Assembly (NCBI GenBank): GCA_030248195.1
Contig: JASAND010018129.1
Coordinates: 1 to 64,000, forward strand
DNA length: 64,000 nucleotides
Reading direction: 5' to 3'
Source: Trissonchulus latispiculum
Lineage: Eukaryota; Nematoda; Enoplea; Enoplida; Ironidae
Shown here piece after piece: positions 24,590-34,982 of the stretch (its first letter is position 1; every line of letters begins with the position of its first letter). The notes under the pieces are model-generated. The model searched no databases. It saw only the letters and a program-made list of their open reading frames with translations, and was not told the DNA's origin. Made by a program: the position numbers and the translations under genes.

Positions 24590-25470
24590 TCTTCCCGAGC
24601 CCTAACTTTTAATTTTTTGACCAATAACTTTGAAATTTTGTATGGGTGCATTACTGGAGTCTGATGAATTCAAACATTTCGTAATTTTAAACTTTTAAAC
24701 TTAGGTTAACACGGAGGGTATGGGGGCGTCAAAGCCTCCCAAAACCCGGACAAGCTTGCTCTGCCAAGCTCTGTCATCGTCAGGGGCAAGGGTAAGGAAA
24801 AATTGGGCAATATAAGGGGGTTGCAAATTGCAATATCACATAATTAAGAAAACATGACCCGCAAGCAAATCTGACGTGCGGTTATTGGCCCCTCAGCTCT
24901 ACGTTAAGATGACCGCAGTCACACATTGGAGATCTTAGTCACAGATAACAATTGCCCCCGCATATCAATAGTGACTAAAATGGTGGAAATCAATGCACCC
25001 GCTGGGGTGTTGGGTGGGGGCAAAAATGGATGAACCAGAGGAAACAGAAGTGAGAAAGGAAGGAGGCTGGGCAGGGCCGAGCACTCAGATAGGACAGGCG
25101 GGAAAATCTGCCAATACTGTAGACAGTGAAATTTTTGTACTTTTAGCCTATTTTATTAGTAAGCTGAAAATGTAAGCTTATGCTGTGCTAACGAAAAGCT
25201 GAATCGACAAACGGATTTCAAATTCGTGTTTGTGCCCTAGAATACCCCTGAACACAGGTCTTCATCAAAATTGGGGACAAACGTTTTTAAACCCTTGGTC
25301 CGCTCTCCCCTTTTACAACTTGAAAATTTAAGTTTTTTTTATTTTAAAATGTTTATATTTTTGACTTCAGCCTTCAGCATACCTGTACAAAATTTTAAAG
25401 TTATTGGTCAAAAAATCAAAAGTGGGCTAGGGGCCTAGAGCTACAGGAGGTAGCGCTAGAGATTCATTCC
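24590..25470. mobile_element. Foldback-type element with inserted unrelated repeat
   Basis: The left arm CTAGCTCTTCCCGAGCCC...TTTTTTGACCAATAACTTTG pairs with the right arm CAAAGTTATTGGTC-like sequence (25398-25425) and GGGCCTAGAGCTA. An inner right-arm stretch (25160-25310) carries the family core (TAACGAAAAGCTGAATCGA, ATTCGTGTT). The middle (24855-25010) is a different repeat shared with 35170-35300. Confidence 0.5.
24855..25010 (+). repeat. Dispersed repeat shared with 35170-35300 (copy 1)
   Basis: Matches include GACCCGCAAGCAAATCTGAC/GTGCGGTTATT with GACCCCCAAGCAGTTCTGAC/GTACGGTTATT in the other copy, and a second block GCCCCCGCATATCAATAG with GCCCCCCGCAGATCAACAG. The spacing differs modestly. 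I see no coding potential conserved between the two. Confidence 0.55.
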
Positions 25471-26000
25471 GAAGCCAGAACCATTTGCTTACTTAGTTAC
25501 TGGAATCTAATATTCTTTTATTTTTGTAGTTATTTAACTCGCTGTTAGTATTAGGTTTTATTCAACCTTGTGCGTCTACCATAATCCCAACAGGAAGCAG
25601 ATGGTTAAGGCTAAGCCTACAGTAAGACGTGTTCAATTTTCTGTGAAATGTATTCAGTTTATAAAATTGAAACCATTGTGCAGTTGATGAGAGGCTAGAT
25701 TTACCTCAGTGCAAAGCTGGGGTTTTTAGGCGAGTCCTATACAATGCATGATTTCAATAGCGGAGGGATTAAGTCTACCACAGAACATTTTGTGAAAGGG
25801 TGCTTTGAATTTAACCTTATACTTCCATTAGAAAAATAACACAGTATGTACCCCGGTGACTAAAAACTGCACATATACATCGTGGCACGAAAATAAGGAT
25901 TACATGAAAATATATTACAGATACATATTTTATCAAATATTTTATTTAAACGTATCAATTTCTGTGTGTAATGTTAAACAATTGTTTAAATATATATAAG

Positions 26001-26493
26001 CAGGGTCTTGTCTCGATGGTGAACCGCCTCGATTACCCCCCACCACTCAAAATCCTTAAAACTTGACCAAATGAGCTAACATTTGGTATGGGTATGTTCT
26101 CGACTACCCTGAGTTCAAGTATTGCAAAATTTTTTGATTTCGCGAAACTATATTTTTGTCGATTTCTAAGGGGGGACCAAGGGAAACCGAGAAATTTTTG
26201 TCTTCGATTTTGCTGAAAAGTTGTATATAGGGGTTTTCAGGGTCGTAGAACACGAACCTGAAGTACGTTTTTCAATTTTGCTTTTCGTTAACTCAGTATA
26301 AGCTTACACCTTACGCTTAAATATTTAGATTTTTTGGTCCCCCTTAGAAATCGAAAAACTAATTTCGCGAAATCGAAGAATTTTGCGATATTTAAACTCA
26401 GCGTAGTCGAAAACATACCCATCCCAAATTTTAGCTCATTTGGTCAAGTTTTAAGGATTTTGAGTGATTGGGGGTAACCGAGACAAGACCCTG
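26001..26493. mobile_element. Foldback element with CAGGGTCTTGTCTCG termini
   Basis: The left end CAGGGTCTTGTCTCG and right end CGAGACAAGACCCTG are perfect 15-bp inverted repeats. The arms carry the family motifs (GAGTTCAAGTATTGC, AAGGGGGGACCAAGGG, AGGGGTTTTCAGGGTCG). The right arm lacks the inner part present in the left arm, so one arm has an internal deletion. Confidence 0.8.
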
Positions 26494-26664
26494 TTAGGAG
26501 AAAGACCCACAAGCATTAAATACTTTTATTTATTTTTATTTAGTATCTGTTCAGTCTTGGTATTCCAATTTTTCCTGCACTATTTTCATCCCAGCTTCCA
26601 TTTTGCAACTTCTATTGCCTTTGATGACGGTATGCTCATGGTAAGACAATCAGCATAGTGTAGG

Positions 26665-27077
26665 TAGAGTTGTGCCCGGGCCTTGAATCGGGCCTCGGGC
26701 TCCGGGCCGGGCCCGGGCCCGGTCAGCCGCGGAGGCCCGGCCCGAGTCGGGCCTGATGAGGCCCGGTCAAATTTTTGTTGTGTAAATTTCATAATTTTTC
26801 CAAATTCTCTGCATAAGAAAGTCAAATTTAAGCTTCCAGGAGTTGTCCAAGTTGTAATAAATAGCACTAGCTATTGTTTGACATTGTTTTTTGTATGCCG
26901 GGCCTTCACCGGGCCGACCGGGCCTACACCGGGCCGCCGGGCCCACCGGGCCTACCGGGCCTTGAATCGGGCCTCCGGGCCCGGGCCGGGCTCGGCCCGG
27001 CCCGAGGCCCGGCCCGGTCGGTTCAGCAGGCCCGGGCCCGGGCCCGGCCCGGGAAATTTCGTAACGGCACAACTCTA
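26665..27077. mobile_element. 413-bp MITE with CCGGGCC-rich arms and perfect 8-bp TSD
   Basis: The termini TAGAGTTGTGCC and GGCACAACTCTA are perfect inverted repeats. AGTGTAGG flanks both sides (26657-26664, 27078-27085). Both arms are made almost entirely of GGGCC/CCCGG units (GC above 80% by eye), around an AT-rich centre at about 26760-26880. The proline/glycine ORFs in it are artefacts of the GC repeat. Confidence 0.88.
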
Positions 27078-27576
27078 AGTGTAGGCGCTGCATATTTTCA
27101 GAAAATTGAATTTTCAATGTTTCAGAAAATTTAAATTGTTTTGCTGGCAACATTTTGTTGCGCCTGTTTAACTGCTATTTAATTTTTGAATCAGATCCCA
27201 AAGGTGATAGTCGTAGAAAAGGCTGCAACAAGATTTGAAGCAAAAATATTATTGGGATAAAAGGTTTCGGGGACACACAAAGAAATCGGGTTAACTAGTA
27301 ATGTTAAGCGTAGTCAGCCAAAACAGCTCTAGATAGCAATAAAGTCCATCCATACCTTTCCGGGATGATCTAGTGAGTGGAACGATGGGTGCTTGATTTA
27401 TGCCTTTCATGACAGAGAGGGGGCACAACCAAGGGGCGGAGTGAAATTGCTTCTTCAAACCACTCAATCGAGTTTTCGAAGTATGTAGTCCAATCCGAGC
27501 AGTCTGTAGAAGTGAGGGAATGTCTGACCTTTAGTTAAATTAGCTTAGCGTAACTAACTAAGTAGCTTAGCCTTCA

Positions 27577-29020
27577 GATGGTGATTCGTTTACGGCACGT
27601 ATATATCGTCCGTTGACGACACAAATCAAGATGAAATTTGAGAAAACTTTCCAGAATAAGTTCTGTTAGCGTTCTAACACCCTCCGCGCAATTACGCTCC
27701 GAAAATTCGACATCTGCATTCAGGGCAGGTTTTGCAAATTTGTGACAGTTTGACAGCAGTTGCATAATAGTCGTTCGAACGATCTCATTATGCCTTTTTA
27801 CTGTGCTAACATTCTTGCTTTTTGCAGAAATTTTCTAGCGTTTGACTATTATGACATATAGCCAACTCTTTTATTTTGGCGTCAAATTTTTTCATTTTTC
27901 CAGAAAATCCAAGCGAACCAAGCCGTAACATTAAACTAAAATTTGGGAGTCTCACGGAGGCCAAATATCGGAGGCATGATCTTTTTTCAATTGCTTTCCC
28001 ATAGGCTGCTATCACAAAAATGTAGGTTTTGCAAAACACGATCAAATTTTTCCAGCGATCGTTAAGAATTTAGGATGCAGCCTACACGGTTGTCATTTAA
28101 CAGATGTGTTCTACATAAAAATACACCTGGGGCCGATGTTATCAAACTTGGGTTTTCTGAAACCCGGGTTTCGTAGTTTTTGGGGTTAACCCTGAAATTA
28201 TGGGGTTGGGTTAACCCTGGGGTTAACCCAGTGTTACCAAACAATTTTGGGGTTGGGTTACAGAAACCCTGTTTTATTGGGGTTAACCCCGAGATAACCC
28301 TGAAATCCATTTTGACTGATCTAAGTTAACCCAAAATTAACCCCAAAAATAGTTGCGCTGTTTTGTTTATATTTTTGGAACTTGAAGTGGAGAATTGAGT
28401 AGGGTTGAGATTTGGCCATTATAACCCCAATTTAACCCTGGTTTTTAAACCCGGGTTTCATGATAACACTGGGTCTAAATTTAATCCAAAACCCTGTTAT
28501 GAAACCCGGGTTTCAAAAACCCAGTTCTAACCCAACTTTGATTCCATCGGATTTGGGTTAATAACCCATTTTTAACCCGGGTATACCTTAAAAGCCGGGT
28601 TTCGGCCTTTGATAACATCGGCCCCTGGACCCTTTTTTAGTTGCCCCGGTTGCTACATACTGGCTACAGTGGTCGCTTGCCAAATTTGGGAAAAATAGGC
28701 AACATCCATGTTGCGAATACATACATTTTAGTTAATTTCTCCAAAAGGAATGAGATTTCACAATAATTAAAAAGGGTTCTCCGCTTTTTGATAAAGGTCT
28801 AATATCAAATGATGCAACCGATGTCTCACGAAAATAATTACTTCAGTATGCAAAAAATAAGGAAAATTACACCCCTTCTAAAATGCAGGAAAAATGTTTT
28901 AGTTTCATTGTATTCATTACAAAGACAAAATGTTAAGCTACAACTTGATATAAAAATGGCTTCTTAAACTAATGAATGAGTAATAGTTCAAAGTTGATGT
29001 CTCCAAAAGGAATCACCACC
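27577..29020. mobile_element. Second copy of the TTAA element, inverted, carrying a MITE
   Basis: The ends GATGGTGATTCG and GGAATCACCACC, flanks TTCA and TTAA, and the interior align in inverted orientation with 36799-37779 (for example AACACCCTCCGCGCAATTAC against its complement near 37670). It is longer by 495 bp because the MITE at 28130-28624 is inserted in it. Confidence 0.8.
28130..28624. mobile_element. GGGCCGATGTTAT-end MITE, copy 1, with CTG duplication
   Basis: The ends GGGCCGATGTTATCAAA and TTTGATAACATCGGCCC are perfect; CTG lies on both sides (28127-28129, 28625-28627). The interior is packed with GGGTTAACCC-type units in both orientations. The related TTAA element at 36799-37779 lacks it, giving an empty-site comparison. 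Confidence 0.85.
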
Positions 29021-30798
29021 TTAAACTATACAAACGGATTTGATCCGCAACAGCGGAATGGAATCATTTGTAGATTATTACAGCGGCAAACACTACTATA
29101 ACCTAGTCTTGGTATCATTAACGTCGATCCCTCTAAAAGTACCGATACAAGGCTGAAATCAACTATCCTTATTTTACATAGTGGTTTTGAAGTTTGACCA
29201 CTATTCAGTTCAAATTTAGTGAAGTGCTCAAGCTTAGTCTGTACTTATCTGATCTGACAGATGATCCGTGTTATTGGTAAATTCCTGAAAAATTGTTGCT
29301 CTTTGGTACTTTCAAAATTAGTTTGCACGAAATTAAAGTGATAGAAAAGACTATTCTCGATGGTTCGAGGAATTTAAATTGCATTTGATTTGATTAATTA
29401 AAAAATTGGTTGATTAAAAACTGCGGATGCGCAACTAGGTCCTTTGCCAAACTAACAAAAAAGTCAGGATAACAGAAATTTCTACGATTTAAGGCTGCTC
29501 CCTTGAATTCTTTTTCTTGTATTTATTTACATTTTCTTTGGTTAGACTTTTGTTTTGGAGTTGTGTACATACAACACATTTTCTATCTTTGCTCTATGTA
29601 TCCTTATTTTGTGTGCTAAAACTTATAAAGTCCACTTGACTAAATCATGTATTTAAATGGAAACGCTATCATTTTTGAGGGTTCTTTTAGTCTTTCAAGA
29701 GTACCATAGAATTGATATTTGGCTGAAAATGTTTGGTATTTGGGCAGATCCTATTTCCTCCAGCACATTGTAGACTGTTTGTTTGTTTACCGTAAGAACT
29801 CGGTTTGAAAAGAAAGAGCTTAATTCTCTACCTGGTCCTAGTGACTTTTCTTTGACACATCTAGAGCATGACTCTTTTGCTTGCCTCAAAGATCAACGTT
29901 GAAAATTTAATCCGAAATGTAAGCAGTGCAATAAGACACTCGCACAAAGCTGCCCTACATATACAGTTTCTGCTTAGCTAAGATTTTTCCTAGGGAGGGG
30001 GGTAGTGGGGGCAGATAAAAACTGTCGTGGATAAATAATTTTTAAATTTTGAATTCTCAAACTTAGTTAGTCTTACTTAAGGGATGTCCGACGTAAACTT
30101 CTCAGCTGAGTTTAACAGTTAACAAGTTTAACATACAGAGTGACTAGCTCAGCTAACGTCACATTTTCATCATTTATATATATTATGACCTCTGAAAAGA
30201 AATATTTACTTTCTTGCAGCGGGATCAGAAAAAACATTTAAAACATTTAGCCAATAGCCCCTTTCTCTCCGTCTGTCATTTCAGCTACAATTTAGGCTAT
30301 ATCAATGTACATAATTTAAATGTGAGCAAAATAGTTAACATGCCAAAGGTTAAGACGGTCAACAATTTTCAGTCGTTTTAAGCCACTTCAGTCAAGCACA
30401 GTCCACTCAGCTAAAGTCAGATAGTTCGCACATTTCTTTCAAGCCATTTGGATTCAAATTTCAAAGCGGCTAAATTTCGTTAAGCTTCCAATTTCATATC
30501 AGCTAACTGCACATGTATCCCTATCCTTGCCATGTTTTTAAAATCAAAGAAAGTGTAAAGATGGAAGAAATTAATTGCATTAATGATCAAATTGCAGAGT
30601 TGTGTTTCCTAAGAAATTTCAGATCTTTAGGATCATTTTTAAATTTGCCTGATCAGAAGCTGGGTGTGGTGTGAAAGTAAGCATTAATTTGACCATTCTA
30701 AGACCCATAAATTCAAATCTTGTTTTAACATTATCTGCAAATTCGATTTCTCCTATTTGTACTAAAGAAACCAATTTCAAGAGCAACTTTTTTCGGAT

Positions 30799-30848
30799 CA
30801 TAGGAAGAATTTCCCCTCCTAACGCTAAGGGGGGAAATTCTTCCTATG
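30799..30848. repeat. Short palindrome with GAATTTCCCC arms
   Basis: CATAGGAAGAATTTCCCC and GGGGAAATTCTTCCTATG are perfect 18-bp inverted repeats with a 14-bp loop. The same GGGGAAATTCT motif appears as two tandem direct copies at 31264-31318 and in the TIR element at 33005-34001, suggesting related short elements. Confidence 0.6.
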
Positions 30849-31263
30849 AGATATTAGACATTAAACTGGATTGTCTTGCTGAACTGAGTTAAAATTGACG
30901 CTGTTTTCTTTTGTGAATCTGATTATACAACAAACTACAAAAGGATTTTGCGTAAAAAAGGAAAGGTGTTGGCAAAGCTTCAGCTGTTTAAGCTGATCAG
31001 GTATATATATCATCGAACTAATCATGATCAGCTTTTGCCTAAGTTTCATCAACTTTAACTGCTTTATCAATATTTATTTCTTTTAAAAATGGTCAGAACA
31101 ACTTAATACTGACAAAATTTCAAATTTTTTAAAATTTGTACTCCAGAAGTATGTATTGTTACACTGGCGAGAAACATTGGCATTTGATTTGATTCCATGA
31201 CACCAGCAATACTAATACCACCAAAATTAGTTAACATTCTGCTTGAAAATGTGTTTTCACTGC

Positions 31264-31318
31264 TAGGGGGAAATTCTTCATATGAGAACTTAGGAGGGGA
31301 AATTCTGCATATGATCCC
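31264..31318. repeat. Two tandem AGGGGAAATTCT..CATATGA units
   Basis: AGGGGGAAATTCTTCATATGA is followed by AGGGGAAATTCTGCATATGA in direct orientation. See 30799-30848 for the related palindrome. Confidence 0.55.
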
Positions 31319-31919
31319 TTTTTTCTTGCACTCCTACAGTAATCATCACGTATTTTATTTTAGGTTCACACCTTAACATAGTCATATATCATTCGTTATC
31401 AGTCTAAGGCGACATTTGCCCGACCCGATAAGTCTTTGTATGTGTTTGGTAGCCAAACTATTCTTCAGCCTTATGATTGTTCTGTCAAACTTTTATCATT
31501 ATGTAAACGTTAATTTCTTTGCTTCTCATAGAAAGGGCGGAGTGGCGCCGAAATGGTAAACACTAAAATAGCAGCAAATTTAAGACCTGTGATAACAAGC
31601 CTTATATAGTGCACTTAGCTAGTGTAAGCTTCGTCTTAGCCCCTAATGCTTCGGTAAACTTTCTCACCTCGTACAAAAGCTGACACAAAACGCCTACCAG
31701 GACCTAGGCTGCGTACCCACCCACTAATTCCTGCTGCCAGTTGACCATTGCCGAACATTAGCTAAAAGTGAAAATCAGAAAAAGCACAAATGACAAAATA
31801 AATGTTATGCAAATGAACTAAAGCAAAAAGTGCAGTGAAGACGAATATTAAGAGAAAAGGAAGATACAGGGTTATGCAGTAAGCTAAGGCAAAGTAATAA
31901 AGAAATAAAGCAGACAAGA

Positions 31920-32030
31920 TAACAATAATTAATTATTACTTTATTATTACATTAATAACATAATTATTAATATCATTAATTATTACATTAATTCATTTTT
32001 ATTACATTACTTATTAATACTCATTTTAAC
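31920..32030. repeat. TTA/TAA-rich low-complexity tract
   Basis: Irregular repeats of TTATTACATTAAT over about 110 bp; no other signal. Confidence 0.7.
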
Positions 32031-33004
32031 TGTTGGTTTACGTAAGACCAGTACGTATGTCATCCATATAGTTTCCACGTTTTCCTTTAGTTTTCTGAGG
32101 AATGCATGCGTTTATTTTCTATCAATTTCCTTATTTTCAATTACTTCAGAAACCAGGACGAGTTGCTACCATAAACCTTGGTTTATTTAATTAGAAGCCT
32201 TTTAGAAAGCAGTTGTTTCCAATCCAAGTCTTCCGTTAAAAGAAAGCTTCAACTCATTGGATTTGCCTCAGCAGATGCTTATTAATCGCTACATTCCCAG
32301 AGATAACAGCCTTCTAAATAAATATTTAGACTAACTAAGAGTCCGCCAGGCGTTAAATTATGGTCCCTAAAAGTATCCCATTCTTCAGGCCTAATAGCTA
32401 ATAGGATAGTTTGTTGCGTCTGCCAGTTATCTAAATGGACCTCCCTAATTCATTGAACTGATAAATACTTAATTTCCCAGAAGCTCAAACTGAAACCGTT
32501 TACAGACTGGCCCAATTAATGGACTAGCACCTTTTGATAGTCCTTAAAAGCATGCAGGGGTGGTATCAATCGCAAAATTATCTATTTTAGTTAATTGTAA
32601 AAAGGCAGAAAAATAAATACGACATACAAGAGCCGACCGCTAGAATTTGTGGGCTCAGTTGAAAGAAGCCCACAGGTCAACTCAATCTATAGAATACCCA
32701 TAATAGTTTGTGGAGAGACTGATATTATATAAAGTGGAACTAGGCAGTTCCATCCAGCTTCCAGGGAATAAAAGATGTAACCATACATGTGCTTGGGGGG
32801 GGTTGAGGGTTTCCACCCCCCCCCCAGACCTGGAGCTCACCCCCTCCCAGAATTTCCCCTCCTGCACATGTCTGGATGTAACGGTATAAAAAACTACAAA
32901 AGTCCGTAGAATGTTTTAAAACCTAAACTGTACGGTATGTAATGATCAGACTGTGAGGTACAGTAAAATTTGGCTCTGCCGGGATACCACTAGTGTTGTC
33001 CACA

Positions 33005-34001
33005 GGTGTCGCATGCCAAAATTTCCCCCATGCTAAGTTTTCCCCAGGGGGAAATTCTAGCATGCCAGAATTTCCCCCTTTAATATTTAGCCTAAAAGAT
33101 GGTATTTTGGCATGCTGAAAGTTTCACTTTCTAGTTTAGTGATATAATTGTAATTGTAATTTGTAATTGTAATTAGTAAATAAATAAAGTTGAAGACCCT
33201 TGATCCTTCTTCACCTCCTTCAGTTTTAAGAAATCTTTATGCAGTCAGTTTTTTCATAGCGTTGGTATTACAATGAAAGTAGCAAGATGTTATATATTTA
33301 ACGTGTTAAATTTCCCTCTATAGTACAACCAAAAAAATGTGTGTACAAACTTTGGCCGTTTATAGCAGATTAACCATTGGAGTAAAACCCAACAATGTAT
33401 AATTTTTTAGAATCCTCCGGAACTCGAGATTTCGAAAATCTGGAAATATCCGGAATTCTGGATTTCATTCCCGGAAAATCAAAAATTTTTAGTTTTTCGA
33501 CCAATTTTTGTCGCAATCTAAATTTTGTTTCTACGACCGAATAGAGCTAGTCCCGCTGCATATTTTTGCTCATAGAAGTTTTTCACGAAAATGCACCGGA
33601 AAACGAAAATGCACTCAATTCCCGGAATTTGCGAAAACCGGATTTTCCGGATTTTAAAAATTTTGTCCAATACCCACAGTATGGGTATCCTTCGAAAGCT
33701 CTTTATGAGCTGAACAAATCTTGTAATAGAAAAAACTTGCAGAAATGAGTCCATTTCTCGGAATTCGGAATTGTAAAAGCTATATATATTAAAATATATA
33801 ATCCACTCAAAGCAGTTAAAAATATTGTGTGAACGTTAAAATGTCAAATGCCTAAGGGGGAAAGGATTACATGACATGCTGACGTCATCATGCTAAAGTT
33901 TCCCCCTTACACGTAATTAATTTTAACACATATGCGTATTTTTGTGCATTATTAGCTAGGGGGGGAAATCTAGCATGGGGGAAAAGGTAGCAAACGACAC
34001 C
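33005..34001. mobile_element. TIR element with AATTTCCCCC motifs, about 1 kb
   Basis: The left end GGTGTCGCATGCCAAAATTT and right end GGTAGCAAACGACACC, with CCCCCATGCTA against TAGCATGGGGG, form imperfect inverted repeats of about 32 bp. Internal copies of GCATGCCAGAATTTCCCCC recur near both ends. No ORF of note. Confidence 0.65.
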
Positions 34002-34002
34002 G

Positions 34003-34075
34003 GCCCTGTCTTGACCGGCAGGCCCAGGTCCAAAGTGGGCCGGCCTGCGGCCGCCGGCTGAGAACAGGCCGGCAA
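34003..34075. repeat. GGCC-type fragment abutting another element
   Basis: GACCGGCAGGCCCAGG, GGGCCGGCCTGCGGCCGCCGG and GAGAACAGGCCGG resemble the GC-arm MITEs. It starts right at the end of the 33005-34001 element and is probably truncated. Confidence 0.4.
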
Positions 34076-34110
34076 CATTTTAAAACTTGAGGAATGATGG
34101 TCTGGTCACA

Positions 34111-34494
34111 TCAACGAAGTCCCTCCTTACAAAAATTGGCCTATTTCAGCAGCATATTGCTGGCGATTGAAACAATGTTAGAGCTTAAGCCGCACATCAT
34201 TGAAAAGCTGAGGACATGTTCTTTCTAGTGCTCTAAACCATTTGCGGTAGCTTGCAGCTACAAAGCTTTAGTTATCAAAGTTTAGCTAAAATTCACCAAA
34301 ATGACCATTTTAGCTAATTCTCAAAATAAAACTTAAGCAGCAAGCTCCAACAAAATGGTTTGGAGCTTGGGAAAGCGCACGTCCTCAATTCTCCAACGGT
34401 GTGCAGCTTAAGCTCTAACGTTGTGTCTGTCGCCAGCAGGCAGCAATGAGCCGTTAAATTTGACCTATTTGGCTAGAGATAGATTTCTTTGACA
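34111..34494. mobile_element. TIR element, copy 2
   Basis: It has the same length and order of motifs as 21182-21558: CTGAGGACATGTTCTTTC left, GCACGTCCTCAATTCTCC right, and TTTAGCTAAAATTCACCAAAA in the centre. The outer ends are more diverged. Confidence 0.65.
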
Positions 34495-34765
34495 AGGTCC
34501 AACTTGAGGCTATTACAACTGCAATATTGCGGAAGAGCTCAGTTGTCTTGTGATACGATACAATAAATATGCCGCTCTAAATATGTACCTTAATTTCCGA
34601 GAAAAATTCAAAAACAACTAAAAAATCAGCAAACATTCATTCACTTATATTATACAAACATTTAGTTTTCTACGCAAACCACATGCGTTCTCTTGTCGAC
34701 GCAGCGAGAAGCATGAGAGTTTGAATTTCAGACACTGCTATCTAAAAATGTTGTCATCTGTAGGT

Positions 34766-34982
34766 TTATTCAGGTACGGGATTGCAGGAATGTCTCCGTA
34801 CAACTCCGTCGAAGGTCTGGGAATGAACCACAGTTAAAGCAGTCTTTGGTCTGATCTTTTCCGGCAAGTCATCGGCAGTCTTCCGCGGTCTGGCTTGAGG
34901 CGTCCAGAAAACGGCTCGATTCGTCTCCTGATAGCCGATTCGAATTTCCTCCACCATAAAAATCACAACCTTACCCCATGCT
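34766..34982 (-). CDS. Globin terminal exon (helix H and C-terminal extension)
   Basis: The acceptor is tattctag. One base completes a Gln codon, then AWGKVVIFMVEEIRIGYQ reads as globin helix H. The tail is basic and Pro-rich and ends NPVPE. The stop TAA at 34768-34766 lies inside AATAAA (34770-34765). Confidence 0.88.

Larger units (their letters stand above)
29021..33004. other. No recognised gene
   Basis: Contains the small GGGGAAATTCT palindromes (30799, 31264), the TTA-rich tract (31920-32030), and a palindromic G8/C10 fragment at about 32785-32872 bounded by ACATGTGC and GCACATGT. Confidence 0.5.

Noticed and set aside
26683..27153. Overlapping Pro/Gly/Arg-rich ORFs on both strands (up to 131 codons)
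   Set aside because: They are read out of GGGCC repeats in a MITE; all frames look alike and have no domain.
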